DNA of 64,000 nucleotides, taken from positions 748,785 to 812,784 of the forward strand of contig NZ_KE383816.1 of the NCBI RefSeq assembly GCF_000422305.1, in the 5' to 3' direction. Within the stretch, counting starts at the first letter, position 1. Each line of letters begins with the position of its first letter. This stretch comes from Luteimonas mephitis DSM 12574. Lineage in GTDB: Bacteria; Pseudomonadota; Gammaproteobacteria; Xanthomonadales; Xanthomonadaceae. Made by a program: the position numbers and the translations under genes. Positions 46,494-54,869 of the stretch are shown in pieces. The notes under the pieces were generated by a model. It ran no database searches and was not told where the DNA came from. It worked only from the letters and a program-made list of their open reading frames with translations.

Positions 46494-46775
46494 ATGGACG
46501 AGAGCCGCATTCCCCGCCTTGCCGACGACAGCCGCGAGAGCGTTTCCCGCTGGTTTGAACAGATGTACGATCGCGGCCTGCTGTTTCATCCGGACGATGA
46601 TCCCGCCAACATCGTTTGCATCGCTGACGACAGCCCGACGTTCACCGCATCCGAGTGTGAAGAACTTCGAGACACGATCGCGCACATGCTCAGCTGTCAC
46701 GGAGATGACGTGTACGACATAGGCTTGCCGTTCTTTCTGCGGGATCTTCCAGGCGAGAAGCGGTGGCCGACATAG
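46494..46775 (+). CDS. Small hypothetical protein between methyltransferase and Vsr
   Basis: A 93-residue acidic protein starting at 46494 (AAAGGAGCG upstream), 14 bp after the methyltransferase and overlapping vsr by 13 bp, so it is clearly part of the operon. Sequence reads SRESVSRWFEQMYDRGLLFH, then DDPANIVCIADDSPTFTASE. No domain is recognised. A control, chaperone or inhibitor role in the restriction set is possible but unsupported. Confidence 0.8.
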   Translation: MDESRIPRLADDSRESVSRWFEQMYDRGLLFHPDDDPANIVCIADDSPTFTASECEELRDTIAHMLSCHGDDVYDIGLPFFLRDLPGEKRWPT

Positions 46776-47173
46776 TCGACAAGGAAACGCGCAGCCGGAT
46801 GATGTCCGGCATTCGCGGGCGGGACACAAAGCCGGAGTTGCAGGTTCGTCGCTTCCTGCATGCTGCCGGCTTCCGCTTTCGACTGTCCCCGCGGGATGTG
46901 TTCGGCAAGCCCGACATCGTTCTGCCGAAGTACCGAGCGGTAGTGTTGGTGCATGGTTGTTACTGGCATCGTCACGAGGGCTGTCGGTTCACAACGACAC
47001 CGGCAAGCAATTCCGAGTTCTGGCTGGCAAAGTTCGAATCCAACAAGCGACGCGATCGAGAGGTGGCGGAACGGCTTCGCAGCGACGGCTGGAACGTGCA
47101 GGTCGTGTGGGAATGCGAGATTGGCGCCAAGCGTCTTCAGCGCCTGGCGCTGGATATCAGGGGGAATGCATGA
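46763..47173 (+). CDS. vsr: Very-short-patch repair endonuclease Vsr
   Basis: A 136-residue Vsr from a GTG at 46763. The N-terminal MADIVDKETRSRMMSGIRGR and KPELQVRRFLHAAGFRFRL are family hallmarks. The catalytic core has FGKPDIVLPKYRAVVLVHGC with the metal Asp, and YWHRHEGC with the histidine pair. It nicks next to T:G mismatches made by deamination of 5-methylcytosine, which fits a Dcm-type methyltransferase. Its TGA overlaps the ATG of the nuclease gene. Confidence 0.95.
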   Translation: MADIVDKETRSRMMSGIRGRDTKPELQVRRFLHAAGFRFRLSPRDVFGKPDIVLPKYRAVVLVHGCYWHRHEGCRFTTTPASNSEFWLAKFESNKRRDREVAERLRSDGWNVQVVWECEIGAKRLQRLALDIRGNA

Positions 47174-48333
47174 GCGAGGATTTCCGCAGTTGGCTCGACG
47201 CACACGCCGGCGACGAGTGGCATTGGTACATCAAGCGCTTGGCCGCGAATGACACCAATGCGACGGGGGCGCATCAGGCCGGTCCCTACCTACCGAAACA
47301 GCAAGCGTTTGACCTCTTTCCATCGCTCCGCGCCCAGACCCCCAACCCCAAGGTGGTTTTTGCCGCGTCCGTCGACTCCCACGGCCTTCCGGAACGTGAT
47401 GTGACCGTGACCTGGTACAACCAGCGCTCCCGGAACGAGTGCCGCATCACCCGTTGGGGTGGGCAAGTCTCGCCAGTCGTGCATCCTGACTCCACCGGCG
47501 CCGCTGTCGTGCTTGCGTTCCGCAAGCAGTCCGGCACTGACTCCGACTACTGCGCGGTGTGGGTCTGCAGAGAGGCAGAGGTCGAAGTTCTGGAAGAGCG
47601 AGTCGGCCCGGTGGAGCCCGGACTTCCCCTCCTCGTTTCGGGACAACTCCCACTGTTCCGGGCGCCCACGCAAACCAGTTGCACGCTGACGGCTGCGACG
47701 ATGCCCGCGGATTGGTTGACACGATTCCCTGCAGGACAGGAAATTGCCGAGTATTGCGCGCAGCTGCGTCGCGCACCCGGCAAGCCGGTCGATGATCGGC
47801 TCCTGATTCGCCGCGCATGCGAGTACGAGATGTTTCTCTCTATCGAGAAAATTCACGTGCTGCCGCGCCTGCAGCAGGGCTTTGCGAGCGTCGACGAGTT
47901 CATCAACTACAGCAGTTCGGTCAACAACCGCCGAAAGAGTCGATCCGGTCGCTCCCTTGAGCTCCATCTGAACGCGCTATTCCGCGAGGAGGGAATCAGC
48001 TTCTCCCACGGCGAAGTCTCGGAAGGAAACAAGAAGCCAGACTTCCTGTTCCCTTCGGCATCAGCCTACCGCCGAGGGGAGAAGCCACTGTGGATGCTGG
48101 CGGCCAAGACCACCTGCAAGGATCGCTGGCGACAGATTCTCAACGAAGCCAACCTGATTCCGAACAAGCACCTGATTACCTTGCAGGAAGGCGTTTCGAC
48201 CAACCAGTTCAGGGAAATGCGGGATGAAGGCGTGACCCTTGTTGCGCCTGCGCGTCTGCATCGTGCCTATCCGGCGGCCATTCGCCCGGACCTTATGACA
48301 CTCGAGACGTTCGTCCAGACTGTCAGGCGGTAG
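47170..48333 (+). CDS. EcoRII-like type II restriction endonuclease
   Basis: A 387-residue protein with the EcoRII two-part layout: an N-terminal effector-DNA-binding domain (LAANDTNATGAHQAGPYLPK near residues 24-43) and a C-terminal PD-(D/E)XK nuclease domain. Putative catalytic residues are Glu264 (SLELHLNALF), Asp291 (KPDFLFPS), Lys313 and Lys317 (AAKTTCKDRW), with nearly the same spacing as in EcoRII. EcoRII cuts before CCWGG and needs a second site. The ATG overlaps the vsr stop; the 3' end overlaps the convergent gene by 11 bp. Confidence 0.92.
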   Translation: MSEDFRSWLDAHAGDEWHWYIKRLAANDTNATGAHQAGPYLPKQQAFDLFPSLRAQTPNPKVVFAASVDSHGLPERDVTVTWYNQRSRNECRITRWGGQVSPVVHPDSTGAAVVLAFRKQSGTDSDYCAVWVCREAEVEVLEERVGPVEPGLPLLVSGQLPLFRAPTQTSCTLTAATMPADWLTRFPAGQEIAEYCAQLRRAPGKPVDDRLLIRRACEYEMFLSIEKIHVLPRLQQGFASVDEFINYSSSVNNRRKSRSGRSLELHLNALFREEGISFSHGEVSEGNKKPDFLFPSASAYRRGEKPLWMLAAKTTCKDRWRQILNEANLIPNKHLITLQEGVSTNQFREMRDEGVTLVAPARLHRAYPAAIRPDLMTLETFVQTVRR

Positions 48334-49117
48334 CTTCGGCCTTGACGTGAGACGACGTCGACTTGCTGCGCTCTTCAACGGCAAGCACGGCCTTCGCTCG
48401 CGCGATTGCCTTCTCGATAAACTCGTCGATCGCCAACTTCTCCAGCACCTCGAAGGCCACGCCGCCTCCAAGGACGTTGATCGCCTTCATCACCTCCCGG
48501 ATGTGGCGCTCTTTTGCTACCAGCCAGTCGTCAACCTGCATCCGGTGAAGAATTCGTCGCGCCAACGCCACCCGCGAGAAGATCCACGGCCGCTCTACCA
48601 AGGTCAGTCGTACATCGGCCTTGCTGAGAATCAGATTGAGGGCCAAGTTCGGATCTTCCGGCATGAGTCGATGGGCGATCCATCCGTTCCACCACAGCTG
48701 GGCGAGGGCATTGTGGTCACGTGCATCGGTTCGTGTGGTGGCAAACATGGTGCGCCGCACCTTGTCCACGAATCGGTCATCGGAAGTCCCCGACAGCCAG
48801 CGTTCGCGACAGTAGGTCAGGCCATCCACATGGCAGAGCCGCACCCAGACACGATTCTCGCGCGCCATTGATGGCGTCAGCGATCCGAGGGCTTTCCAGA
48901 CCTTTCTGGAGTTCTCGATCTCGGCGGCTCGGTCGTCCGGCGCCGGATCAAGTTCTCTCAGCAAGGCGGGTGTGTATTCGACACGCAGCGGAATCGACCA
49001 GTCGCCCTTTTCGACGAGGTCGTCGAACCCGGAAACCATGTACCGATCGGTGTTTTCACCGATGTCGTTCCAGAGGCGGTCCGCCACTGCCTGCCCCACA
49101 TAAAGAACCCGGGCCAT
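48323..49117 (-). CDS. Unknown defence-associated protein (DUF6339-like?)
   Basis: A 264-residue soluble protein. The N-terminus MARVLYVGQAVADRLWNDIG, the middle VWKALGSLTPSMARENRVWV and LCHVDGLTYCRERWLSGT, and ARDHNALAQLWWNGWIAHRL resemble, from memory only, the DUF6339 family found with restriction systems; function unknown. No nuclease motif is evident. The C-terminal third is helical (FEVLEKLAIDEFIEKAIARA) with a basic/Ser tail. It is the last gene of the three-gene operon, with start and previous stop fused as TGATG, and convergent with the EcoRII-like gene. Confidence 0.8.
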   Translation of the reverse strand: MARVLYVGQAVADRLWNDIGENTDRYMVSGFDDLVEKGDWSIPLRVEYTPALLRELDPAPDDRAAEIENSRKVWKALGSLTPSMARENRVWVRLCHVDGLTYCRERWLSGTSDDRFVDKVRRTMFATTRTDARDHNALAQLWWNGWIAHRLMPEDPNLALNLILSKADVRLTLVERPWIFSRVALARRILHRMQVDDWLVAKERHIREVMKAINVLGGGVAFEVLEKLAIDEFIEKAIARAKAVLAVEERSKSTSSHVKAEATA

Positions 49118-49941
49118 CAGTGAATCCCCTCGATAACCGAGTACATGGAGCCGAGAGGCTCGTTGAGAAGCGCCTGTGCCTTGCGAGCCAAGTCGCGGTT
49201 GTCGAGACTGATTCCAAGCTGATTGCAGCGGGACTCGATTGCCTGATACCAGCGCAACTCCGGTTTGGCCCCATCAGTGGCGATGATAGACAGCAGCTCG
49301 ACGATGCACGGCAAGTACAGGCTCGTGATGAGCAGATCCCGAGTCCGACCGTTCCTCAATTCGATCAGTTGGGAAAACAGATCGGGTGACACATGAATTT
49401 CGATCGCCTGCCCCTCGGTTCCAAGTTCGAAGCGCGGCGAGGTGATCTCCGGGTCCGGCTGTAGTACGAACACCGACTCCAGTGGCTGCAGCTTCTCCAG
49501 CCCCGCCTCAAAGCGCTGCTCGTGTCCGACTGCGATCAGGTCGCCCGCTCGAAGGCGCAATGCCGCGTCTCCGAACTCCGGGTCGATGGCATCCCTCGGA
49601 AGCAGGCAATCCTGTCGTGCGGCAATCACGGGCCAGATTCGCACCGTCCCGCGAAGCTCGCCTCGTTCGGTCGTCACAGTCGTCGGCCCGGTGTCGAGCA
49701 GGTGCAGCTGCTGGTAATAGGTGTCCAAACAGGTGACATAGATGCCGCAGCTTGCAGCTCCCGTTCTCACAAGTTCCGCAACCCCACGTTCGGAAATTTC
49801 GACAGTGCAGGTCAGTTGTATCTGCTCGACATGCGCGTTCTCCGCGACGGCAACATCACAGATGAACGCGCCTTCTGTGTAATCCCCAGAGTCTGGTGAC
49901 AAGACCGGATGAGGGAATCGCATGGCCTCATTGAGCTTCAT
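49117..49941 (-). CDS. Unknown protein, middle gene of the GHKL operon
   Basis: A 274-residue protein. The first ~210 residues look beta-rich (YTEGAFICDVAVAENAHVEQ, then GELRGTVRIWPVIAARQDCL, then GQAIEIHVSPDLFSQLIELR) and the end is helical (NRDLARKAQALLNEPLGSMY). I recognise no family and see no catalytic motif. The start overlaps the ATPase stop (ATGA) and the stop overlaps the next start (TGATG), so the three proteins are likely made in fixed ratio and may form a complex. Confidence 0.8.
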   Translation of the reverse strand: MKLNEAMRFPHPVLSPDSGDYTEGAFICDVAVAENAHVEQIQLTCTVEISERGVAELVRTGAASCGIYVTCLDTYYQQLHLLDTGPTTVTTERGELRGTVRIWPVIAARQDCLLPRDAIDPEFGDAALRLRAGDLIAVGHEQRFEAGLEKLQPLESVFVLQPDPEITSPRFELGTEGQAIEIHVSPDLFSQLIELRNGRTRDLLITSLYLPCIVELLSIIATDGAKPELRWYQAIESRCNQLGISLDNRDLARKAQALLNEPLGSMYSVIEGIH

Positions 49942-51809
49942 GCGGCCTCCTCCTCTACGCGCACCAGCGTGAGCTCGACCGGTCCGTCATACTCCAGGAA
50001 CAGTTCAATTTCGTGGCTGACTCGCACATCTTTGCTGACACTCAGCACGGGGCCGCGCCCCTTCACCAGCTGACCATCAAGCGCACGAACCGGCAGCGCA
50101 ACCGTATCCGACATTCCGGTGGCAAGGACCTCGACGACCACGCGGGCATCCTCTTCGGGAGTGAACGTGAACTTTCGGACGCGGCGGTTCGCGTCGGAGG
50201 CTTGGTTACGCAAGCGTGAGATCCGAATCGCGCCGGCGCCGCGCTTACCACGGCCTCCCTTTCCGCTTCCTTCTCGATCGCCGCTGCTCCGGCCGCCGTC
50301 ATCCCGGTTTCGCTTCGTGCCGCCCCCGCCGCCGTCGCTGCCACCCTGAGCAGGACCGCGTGTCTTCTTTCGAACATCAACAGGGGTTAGCTTCGGCCGC
50401 TCCGGGTCAGCGTCGCTGTTCTCGGAGTTCGGCATCGACTCGGCAGTCGAAGGGCTGGCAAAGAACTGATTCATTTCATCGAGAACAATCGTGTCCTCGG
50501 GTGGGGTCGTGGTTTCATTCTTGATGACATCACGCAGCCAGGTAACGAGTTTCCGGAACGCAGCGCGGACCTGAGTCTGGCGCTTGCGATCCTCGATTCG
50601 CTCGTGCGACAGCTCATCGTGGCGTGGATTCTCAAGTTCCCGGATGACCGCACTAGTCGCTGCGTCGACGGGCTCGAGCACTGCGACAAAATCGCGTTGT
50701 AGCGCAAACCGCGCGAGTTTGTCCCCGAAGTGCTGCAGGTTATCGGTGATGTACATGCCGTTGCGCAGAATCGCGATACGTTTCGGCAAGCCATCCTGAA
50801 CCAGTAGCCGCAATCGCACTGTTCCAAGATGCTCGAAGCGCTCAACAAACTCGATAGCGTCCTCCGACTGCAGGCACCTGTAGAGGTCGCGACTGAAACG
50901 CAGATCCTCCAAATGGCCACCTGACTCGGCAGCGGCGCGAATTCTTTCGTCCTCGAACAACGCTCCGAGCGACGCCGCGTCAATCGCGATCTGACCGTCC
51001 ACATCGAAGGCGATAGTCTCGCGACGGATCGCCGCAAAGAAGTTGCGGACCAGCGATTCCGCCACCTGGTGACGCCAGGTTTCTGATCCGACGAAGCCGA
51101 CGGCAGTGACGGTGGTTCCCTGTTGATCAAGGGCAAGCCAGTTCGGGACCGCAGAAGGGTCGTTTACAGGCTTGAACCCCTCTGCGCCCCAGTAGCCGGT
51201 CGCCTTACGTGGATTCCCCTGTGCGTCGGAATGGGAGACCAAGATCGTCTTGCCCTGCGCCAGAAATTGCGTCTGGTTGTAGATCGTTGAGTAGAAGACG
51301 GTTCGCAGAGCAGAAATTGCGTACGCCGCGTTCTTTCCGATGCCGAATGACCCGCCGGAACTGTTGTCGGCCTTGTTGCTGACGCCGGAAGATTTCACCA
51401 GCGCGTGAAACGGATATCCGCGCTCTGCGGGTCCTCGCAACCCCATCGTACCGGTGTCGCCAATTTGAAGAATCTCGATTGAAGGTGCCGAGAGAAGATG
51501 CTGGGCGCGACGGAAGAACTCCCGTTCCTTGTCGTCATTTCGCGTGTCAGCCGCAGCCAGGCACTGCTGCATTACCTGTCGCAGACTGTCGTGCCCCGGA
51601 ACACTGGACGTTGCCACTTCACGGCTGGAGAACTGGAGGAGCACCCGGGAAGCACTGCCATCCACAACGGCCGCAGCGTCCAGGCTGTTCTGTCCGCACT
51701 CGCGGGCGATGCCCGAGTACGGCGCATCCCGGAAGGTCTCGATACCGGCGTTCTTGAGGCCTTCGTCCTCATCGGCCTGATCTGCCTGAAACTGCCACTT
51801 ACTTCCCAT
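49938..51809 (-). CDS. GHKL (MORC/Hsp90-like) ATPase
   Basis: A 623-residue protein starting at the ATG at 51809, which has GGGGGAAGC upstream; a start at 51848 would add 13 residues. The Bergerat ATP-binding fold is clear: N box ARECGQNSLDAA (Glu37, Asn41, Asp44), G1 box GDTGTMGL (118-124) and G2 box GGSFGIGKN (152-160). A transducer-like middle domain follows, then a Gly/Arg/Asp-rich linker (about 478-525) and a beta-rich C-terminal domain (RRVRKFTFTPEEDARVVVEV). Related MORC-type ATPases are known in restriction-modification loci. It is first in a three-gene operon. Confidence 0.88.
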   Translation of the reverse strand: MGSKWQFQADQADEDEGLKNAGIETFRDAPYSGIARECGQNSLDAAAVVDGSASRVLLQFSSREVATSSVPGHDSLRQVMQQCLAAADTRNDDKEREFFRRAQHLLSAPSIEILQIGDTGTMGLRGPAERGYPFHALVKSSGVSNKADNSSGGSFGIGKNAAYAISALRTVFYSTIYNQTQFLAQGKTILVSHSDAQGNPRKATGYWGAEGFKPVNDPSAVPNWLALDQQGTTVTAVGFVGSETWRHQVAESLVRNFFAAIRRETIAFDVDGQIAIDAASLGALFEDERIRAAAESGGHLEDLRFSRDLYRCLQSEDAIEFVERFEHLGTVRLRLLVQDGLPKRIAILRNGMYITDNLQHFGDKLARFALQRDFVAVLEPVDAATSAVIRELENPRHDELSHERIEDRKRQTQVRAAFRKLVTWLRDVIKNETTTPPEDTIVLDEMNQFFASPSTAESMPNSENSDADPERPKLTPVDVRKKTRGPAQGGSDGGGGGTKRNRDDGGRSSGDREGSGKGGRGKRGAGAIRISRLRNQASDANRRVRKFTFTPEEDARVVVEVLATGMSDTVALPVRALDGQLVKGRGPVLSVSKDVRVSHEIELFLEYDGPVELTLVRVEEEAA

Positions 51810-51922
51810 GCTTCCCCCTGTGTGCGCGTTGCCCAGCAACGAGCGCATTGCCGACCTTGCTCCGCAGCATCGGGAGTGTCAACGGGAAAAATGCTTGAAA
51901 TTTCGGGCCGCAACGACCTGCG

Positions 51923-52654
51923 TCAGTGTGTCAGTGCATACAGGATCCGCGCGTCCTGCGCGTCGAGCACGTCGTTCTCGTCGCCGCGGAAGCGGCGGTG
52001 GAAGGCGCGCACGGTGTCGGCGTGGCCTTCACTGTGGTCCTGTTCGAGCGGATAGCCGAGCAGGCGCAGCGCCAGCCACGGGTCGAAGCCGGGCGGCGGT
52101 TCGGCCAGCGGTTCGTTCGGCCAGAGGCCGAAGCCGGCATCGGCCAGCTGCTTCCACGGGAAGCGGAAGCCCGGGTCGCGCTTGCGCGTGGGGGCGAAGT
52201 CGGCGTGCGCGACGATCTGCGTGCGCGGGATGCCGTGGCGCTTGCACAGGTCGTCGAGCAGGCGCAGCAGGCTGTCGATCTGCGCGGCGGCGAACGGCGA
52301 TTCGCCGTCGTTGTCGAGTTCGATGCCGATCGATGCGGAATTGACGTCGGTGATCGTGCCCCAGCGCCCCGGCCCGGCATGCCACGCGCGCAGTTCATCG
52401 GATACCAGCTGGTAGATGTGGCCGTCGGCGCCGACAAGGTAGTGCGCGCTGACCGGTCCGCCGCTGTTGGCGGTGCGCAGGGTGTCGAGGCTTTCGGGCA
52501 CGCCGCCCTGCTCGGTGGCGTGGATCACGATCAGGATGGGCTGGCGCGGTCCGTGGTTGGGCGAGGGCACCCAGGTCGCCATCGGATTGCGCGGCGGCGC
52601 GTGGGTACAGGCGGCTAGCAGCAGTGCGACGGCGAGCAGGATGAGGATGCGCAT
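51923..52654 (-). CDS. N-acetylmuramoyl-L-alanine amidase, AmpD/AmiD-type lipoprotein
   Basis: A 243-residue lipoprotein (lipobox LLLAACTH). The amidase_2 zinc ligands are in LIVIHATEQGG (His) and QIVAHADFAPTRKRDPG (His and Asp), with the catalytic Glu in SIGIELDNDG. A C-terminal peptidoglycan-binding-like segment (LLGYPLEQDHSEGHADTVRA) matches AmiD. It cuts the amide between MurNAc and the stem peptide at the outer membrane, supplying peptides of the kind handled by the 1-12 kb cluster. It borders the defence island on its right side. Confidence 0.92.
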   Translation of the reverse strand: MRILILLAVALLLAACTHAPPRNPMATWVPSPNHGPRQPILIVIHATEQGGVPESLDTLRTANSGGPVSAHYLVGADGHIYQLVSDELRAWHAGPGRWGTITDVNSASIGIELDNDGESPFAAAQIDSLLRLLDDLCKRHGIPRTQIVAHADFAPTRKRDPGFRFPWKQLADAGFGLWPNEPLAEPPPGFDPWLALRLLGYPLEQDHSEGHADTVRAFHRRFRGDENDVLDAQDARILYALTH

Positions 52655-52705
52655 CGCCCTATTGCAATGGCTATCGTCGCCCGGCGCAAGTTGCGGCGCG
52701 GAACA

Positions 52706-53209
52706 TCACTGCAACTGCAGCTGCCAGTAGCCGACGTCGATCCAGCGATCGAACTTCCGGCCGACCTCGCGCAGGCGCGCGACGCGGGTGAACCCCAGCG
52801 TTTCGTGCAGGGCGACGCTGGCCGGATTGGGCAAGGCGGCGCCTCCAATCACGGTGTGCAGGCCACCCACACGCAGTCGGTCGAGCAAACACTGGTACAG
52901 GGTGCGGCCGATGCCGTGGCCGACCGCGTCCGGCGCCAGATAGATGGAAGATTCGACGCTGTGACGATAGGCCGCCCGGGCGCGCCAGCGCGTCGCGTAG
53001 GCGTAGCCGATCACGTCGCCCGCGTCGTCGCCGACGACCAGCCAGGGCAGCCCATCGCCCTGTACCGCCGCGACCCTGCCCCGCATCTCGTCCGTATCGA
53101 CCGGATCGACCTCGAAGGTGACGACCGTCCGGGCAACGTAATGGTTGTAGATCTCCGCGAGGCGCGCGGCATCGGCAGCACGCGCGTCGCGGATGTCGAG
53201 ACTGGCCAT
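52706..53209 (-). CDS. GNAT acetyltransferase, phosphinothricin acetyltransferase-like
   Basis: A 167-residue PAT/MnaT-like GNAT. The N-terminus ARLAEIYNHYVARTVVTFEV, the acetyl-CoA loop YLAPDAVGHGIGRTLYQCLL and the end FTRVARLREVGRKFDRWIDV are standard for this subgroup, which acetylates methionine sulfone/sulfoximine and similar amino acids. A natural substrate is not evident. It stands between the amidase and glnA; since the latter's inhibitors are PAT substrates, the pairing is suggestive but common in xanthomonads. Confidence 0.9.
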   Translation of the reverse strand: MASLDIRDARAADAARLAEIYNHYVARTVVTFEVDPVDTDEMRGRVAAVQGDGLPWLVVGDDAGDVIGYAYATRWRARAAYRHSVESSIYLAPDAVGHGIGRTLYQCLLDRLRVGGLHTVIGGAALPNPASVALHETLGFTRVARLREVGRKFDRWIDVGYWQLQLQ

Positions 53210-53289
53210 CGAACGCCTCCGCCGAGCGATCGCCCGCTGCCCGGCCGTTCCTCAGAAACCGGGCGAGGCCGGCACAGCGATCGTTGCAG

Positions 53290-54699
53290 TCAGATCGCGT
53301 AATACATCTGATACTCGAGCGGATGCGTCGCCGCGCGGAAGGCGGTGACTTCCTTCATTTTCAGGCCGATGTAGGCGTCGATGAAGTCGTCGGTCATCAC
53401 CCCGCCGGCCTTGAGGAACTCGCGGTCCGCATCCAGTGCTTCCAGCGCCTGGTCGAGCGAATGGCATACGGTCGGGATGCCCTTTTCCTCTTCCGGCGGC
53501 AGGTCGTACAGGTCCTTGTCACTGGGGCCGCCCGGGTCGATCTGGTTCCTGATGCCGTCCAGCCCCGCCATCATCAGCGCAGTGAAGATCAGGTAGCCCG
53601 AGTTCATCGGATCGGGGAAGCGGACCTCGATGCGACGCGCCTTCGGGTTGGCCACGTACGGGATGCGGCACGACGCGGAGCGGTTCGAGGCCGAGTACGC
53701 CAGCATCACCGGCGCCTCGAAGCCCGGCACCAGGCGCTTGTAGGAATTGGTGGTCGAGTTGGCGAACGCGTTGATCGCGCGCGCGTGCTTGAAGATGCCG
53801 CCGATGTACCACAGCGCCATCTGCGACAGGCCGCCGTAGCCGTCACCGGAGAACAGGTTGACGCCGCCCTTGGCCAGCGACTGGTGCACGTGCATGCCGC
53901 TGCCGTTGTCGCCGACGATGGGTTTCGGCATGAAGGTCGCGGTCTTGCCGTTGCGGTGGGCGACGTTCTTGATCACGTACTTGGTGGTCAGCAGCTCGTC
54001 GGCCTTCTTCACCAGCGTGTTGAACTTGGTGCCGATCTCGCACTGGCCCGCGTTGGCCACTTCGTGGTGGTGCACCTCAACCTCGATGCCGACGGCTTCG
54101 AGCGTCTTGCACATCTCGGCGCGGATGTCGTGCAGCGAATCGAGCGGCGCGACCGGGAAGTAGCCGCCCTTGATGCCGGGGCGGTAGCCGGTGTTGCCGC
54201 CGGCGTATTCGCGCCCGGAGTTCCAGTGCGCTTCCTCGGAATCGATGTGGAAGAAGGTGTGGCCCATCTCGTTGGCGTAGCGCACCGAGTCGAAGATGAA
54301 GAACTCCGGCTCCGGGCCGAAGAACGCCTGCTCGGCGATGCCGCTGGACTTGAGGAACGCCTCGGCGCGCCGCGCGATGCCGCGCGGGTCGCGGGTGTAG
54401 GCCTGCATCGTGGTCGGGTCGAGCACGTCGCAGGTCAGCACCAGCGTCGGATCGGCGGTGAACGGATCGAGGAACGCGGTGTCCGGATCGGGCAGCAGCA
54501 CCATGTCGGACTGGTGGATGCCGCGCCAGCCGCCGATCGACGAACCGTCGAACATCTTGCCGTCCTCGAACAGGCCCGGCTCGATGATCGACTTGGGAAA
54601 CGTGACGTGGTGCTGCACGCCGCGCATGTCGGAGAAGCGCAGGTCGACGAATTCGACCCGGTGGTCGGTGATGAGTTTCTCGATGTGTTCGATGGACAT
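53290..54699 (-). CDS. glnA: Glutamine synthetase type I
   Basis: A 469-residue GS I-beta. Visible signatures are FDGSSIGGW near residue 50, [12 protein letters not shown] with a metal glutamate, the ATP-binding [20 protein letters not shown], and the adenylylation loop [10 protein letters not shown] with the modified tyrosine. It joins ammonia and glutamate, the main nitrogen entry. It is preceded by a sigma-54 promoter and NtrC boxes, so it should rise under nitrogen limitation through the ntrBC genes 8 kb away. Confidence 0.98.
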   Translation of the reverse strand: MSIEHIEKLITDHRVEFVDLRFSDMRGVQHHVTFPKSIIEPGLFEDGKMFDGSSIGGWRGIHQSDMVLLPDPDTAFLDPFTADPTLVLTCDVLDPTTMQAYTRDPRGIARRAEAFLKSSGIAEQAFFGPEPEFFIFDSVRYANEMGHTFFHIDSEEAHWNSGREYAGGNTGYRPGIKGGYFPVAPLDSLHDIRAEMCKTLEAVGIEVEVHHHEVANAGQCEIGTKFNTLVKKADELLTTKYVIKNVAHRNGKTATFMPKPIVGDNGSGMHVHQSLAKGGVNLFSGDGYGGLSQMALWYIGGIFKHARAINAFANSTTNSYKRLVPGFEAPVMLAYSASNRSASCRIPYVANPKARRIEVRFPDPMNSGYLIFTALMMAGLDGIRNQIDPGGPSDKDLYDLPPEEEKGIPTVCHSLDQALEALDADREFLKAGGVMTDDFIDAYIGLKMKEVTAFRAATHPLEYQMYYAI

Positions 54700-54735
54700 G
54701 GCGGATCCGGCGCTGGGTGGATGCGTTGGGAGAAC

Positions 54736-54750
54736 GCAAGCGTCATGCCA
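54736..54750 (-). promoter_or_regulatory. Sigma-54 promoter of glnA
   Basis: On the minus strand TTGGCATG-ACGC-TTGC fits the -24/-12 consensus, with GG and GC exactly 10 bp apart (GG at 54749-54748, GC at 54737-54736). The predicted start is near 54724, giving a 25-base leader to the glnA ATG. Confidence 0.85.
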
Positions 54751-54793
54751 AGCATCCGGAATGCATAACTGATTGAATTAAAATCAATTTCAA

Positions 54794-54859
54794 TGCACCG
54801 AGACAAACCATCGCACTGAATCAGTGCGTTCTCGTGATTGAACGCACCAAAATGGCGCA
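54794..54859. promoter_or_regulatory. Array of NtrC boxes upstream of glnA
   Basis: Three candidates: TGCACC-N5-AAACCA (54794-54810, weak), CGCACT-N5-AGTGCG (54812-54828, perfect palindrome) and CGCACC-N5-GGCGCA (54843-54859). The last two are centred 31 bp apart, three helical turns, about 96 and 127 bp before the predicted start, like the enhancer pair of E. coli glnA. Confidence 0.8.
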
Positions 54860-54869
54860 GTTAACCCAA

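Noticed and set aside
45032..51922. Search for an integrase, tRNA or attachment repeats bounding the restriction island
   Set aside because: None visible; only very short chance matches at the borders.
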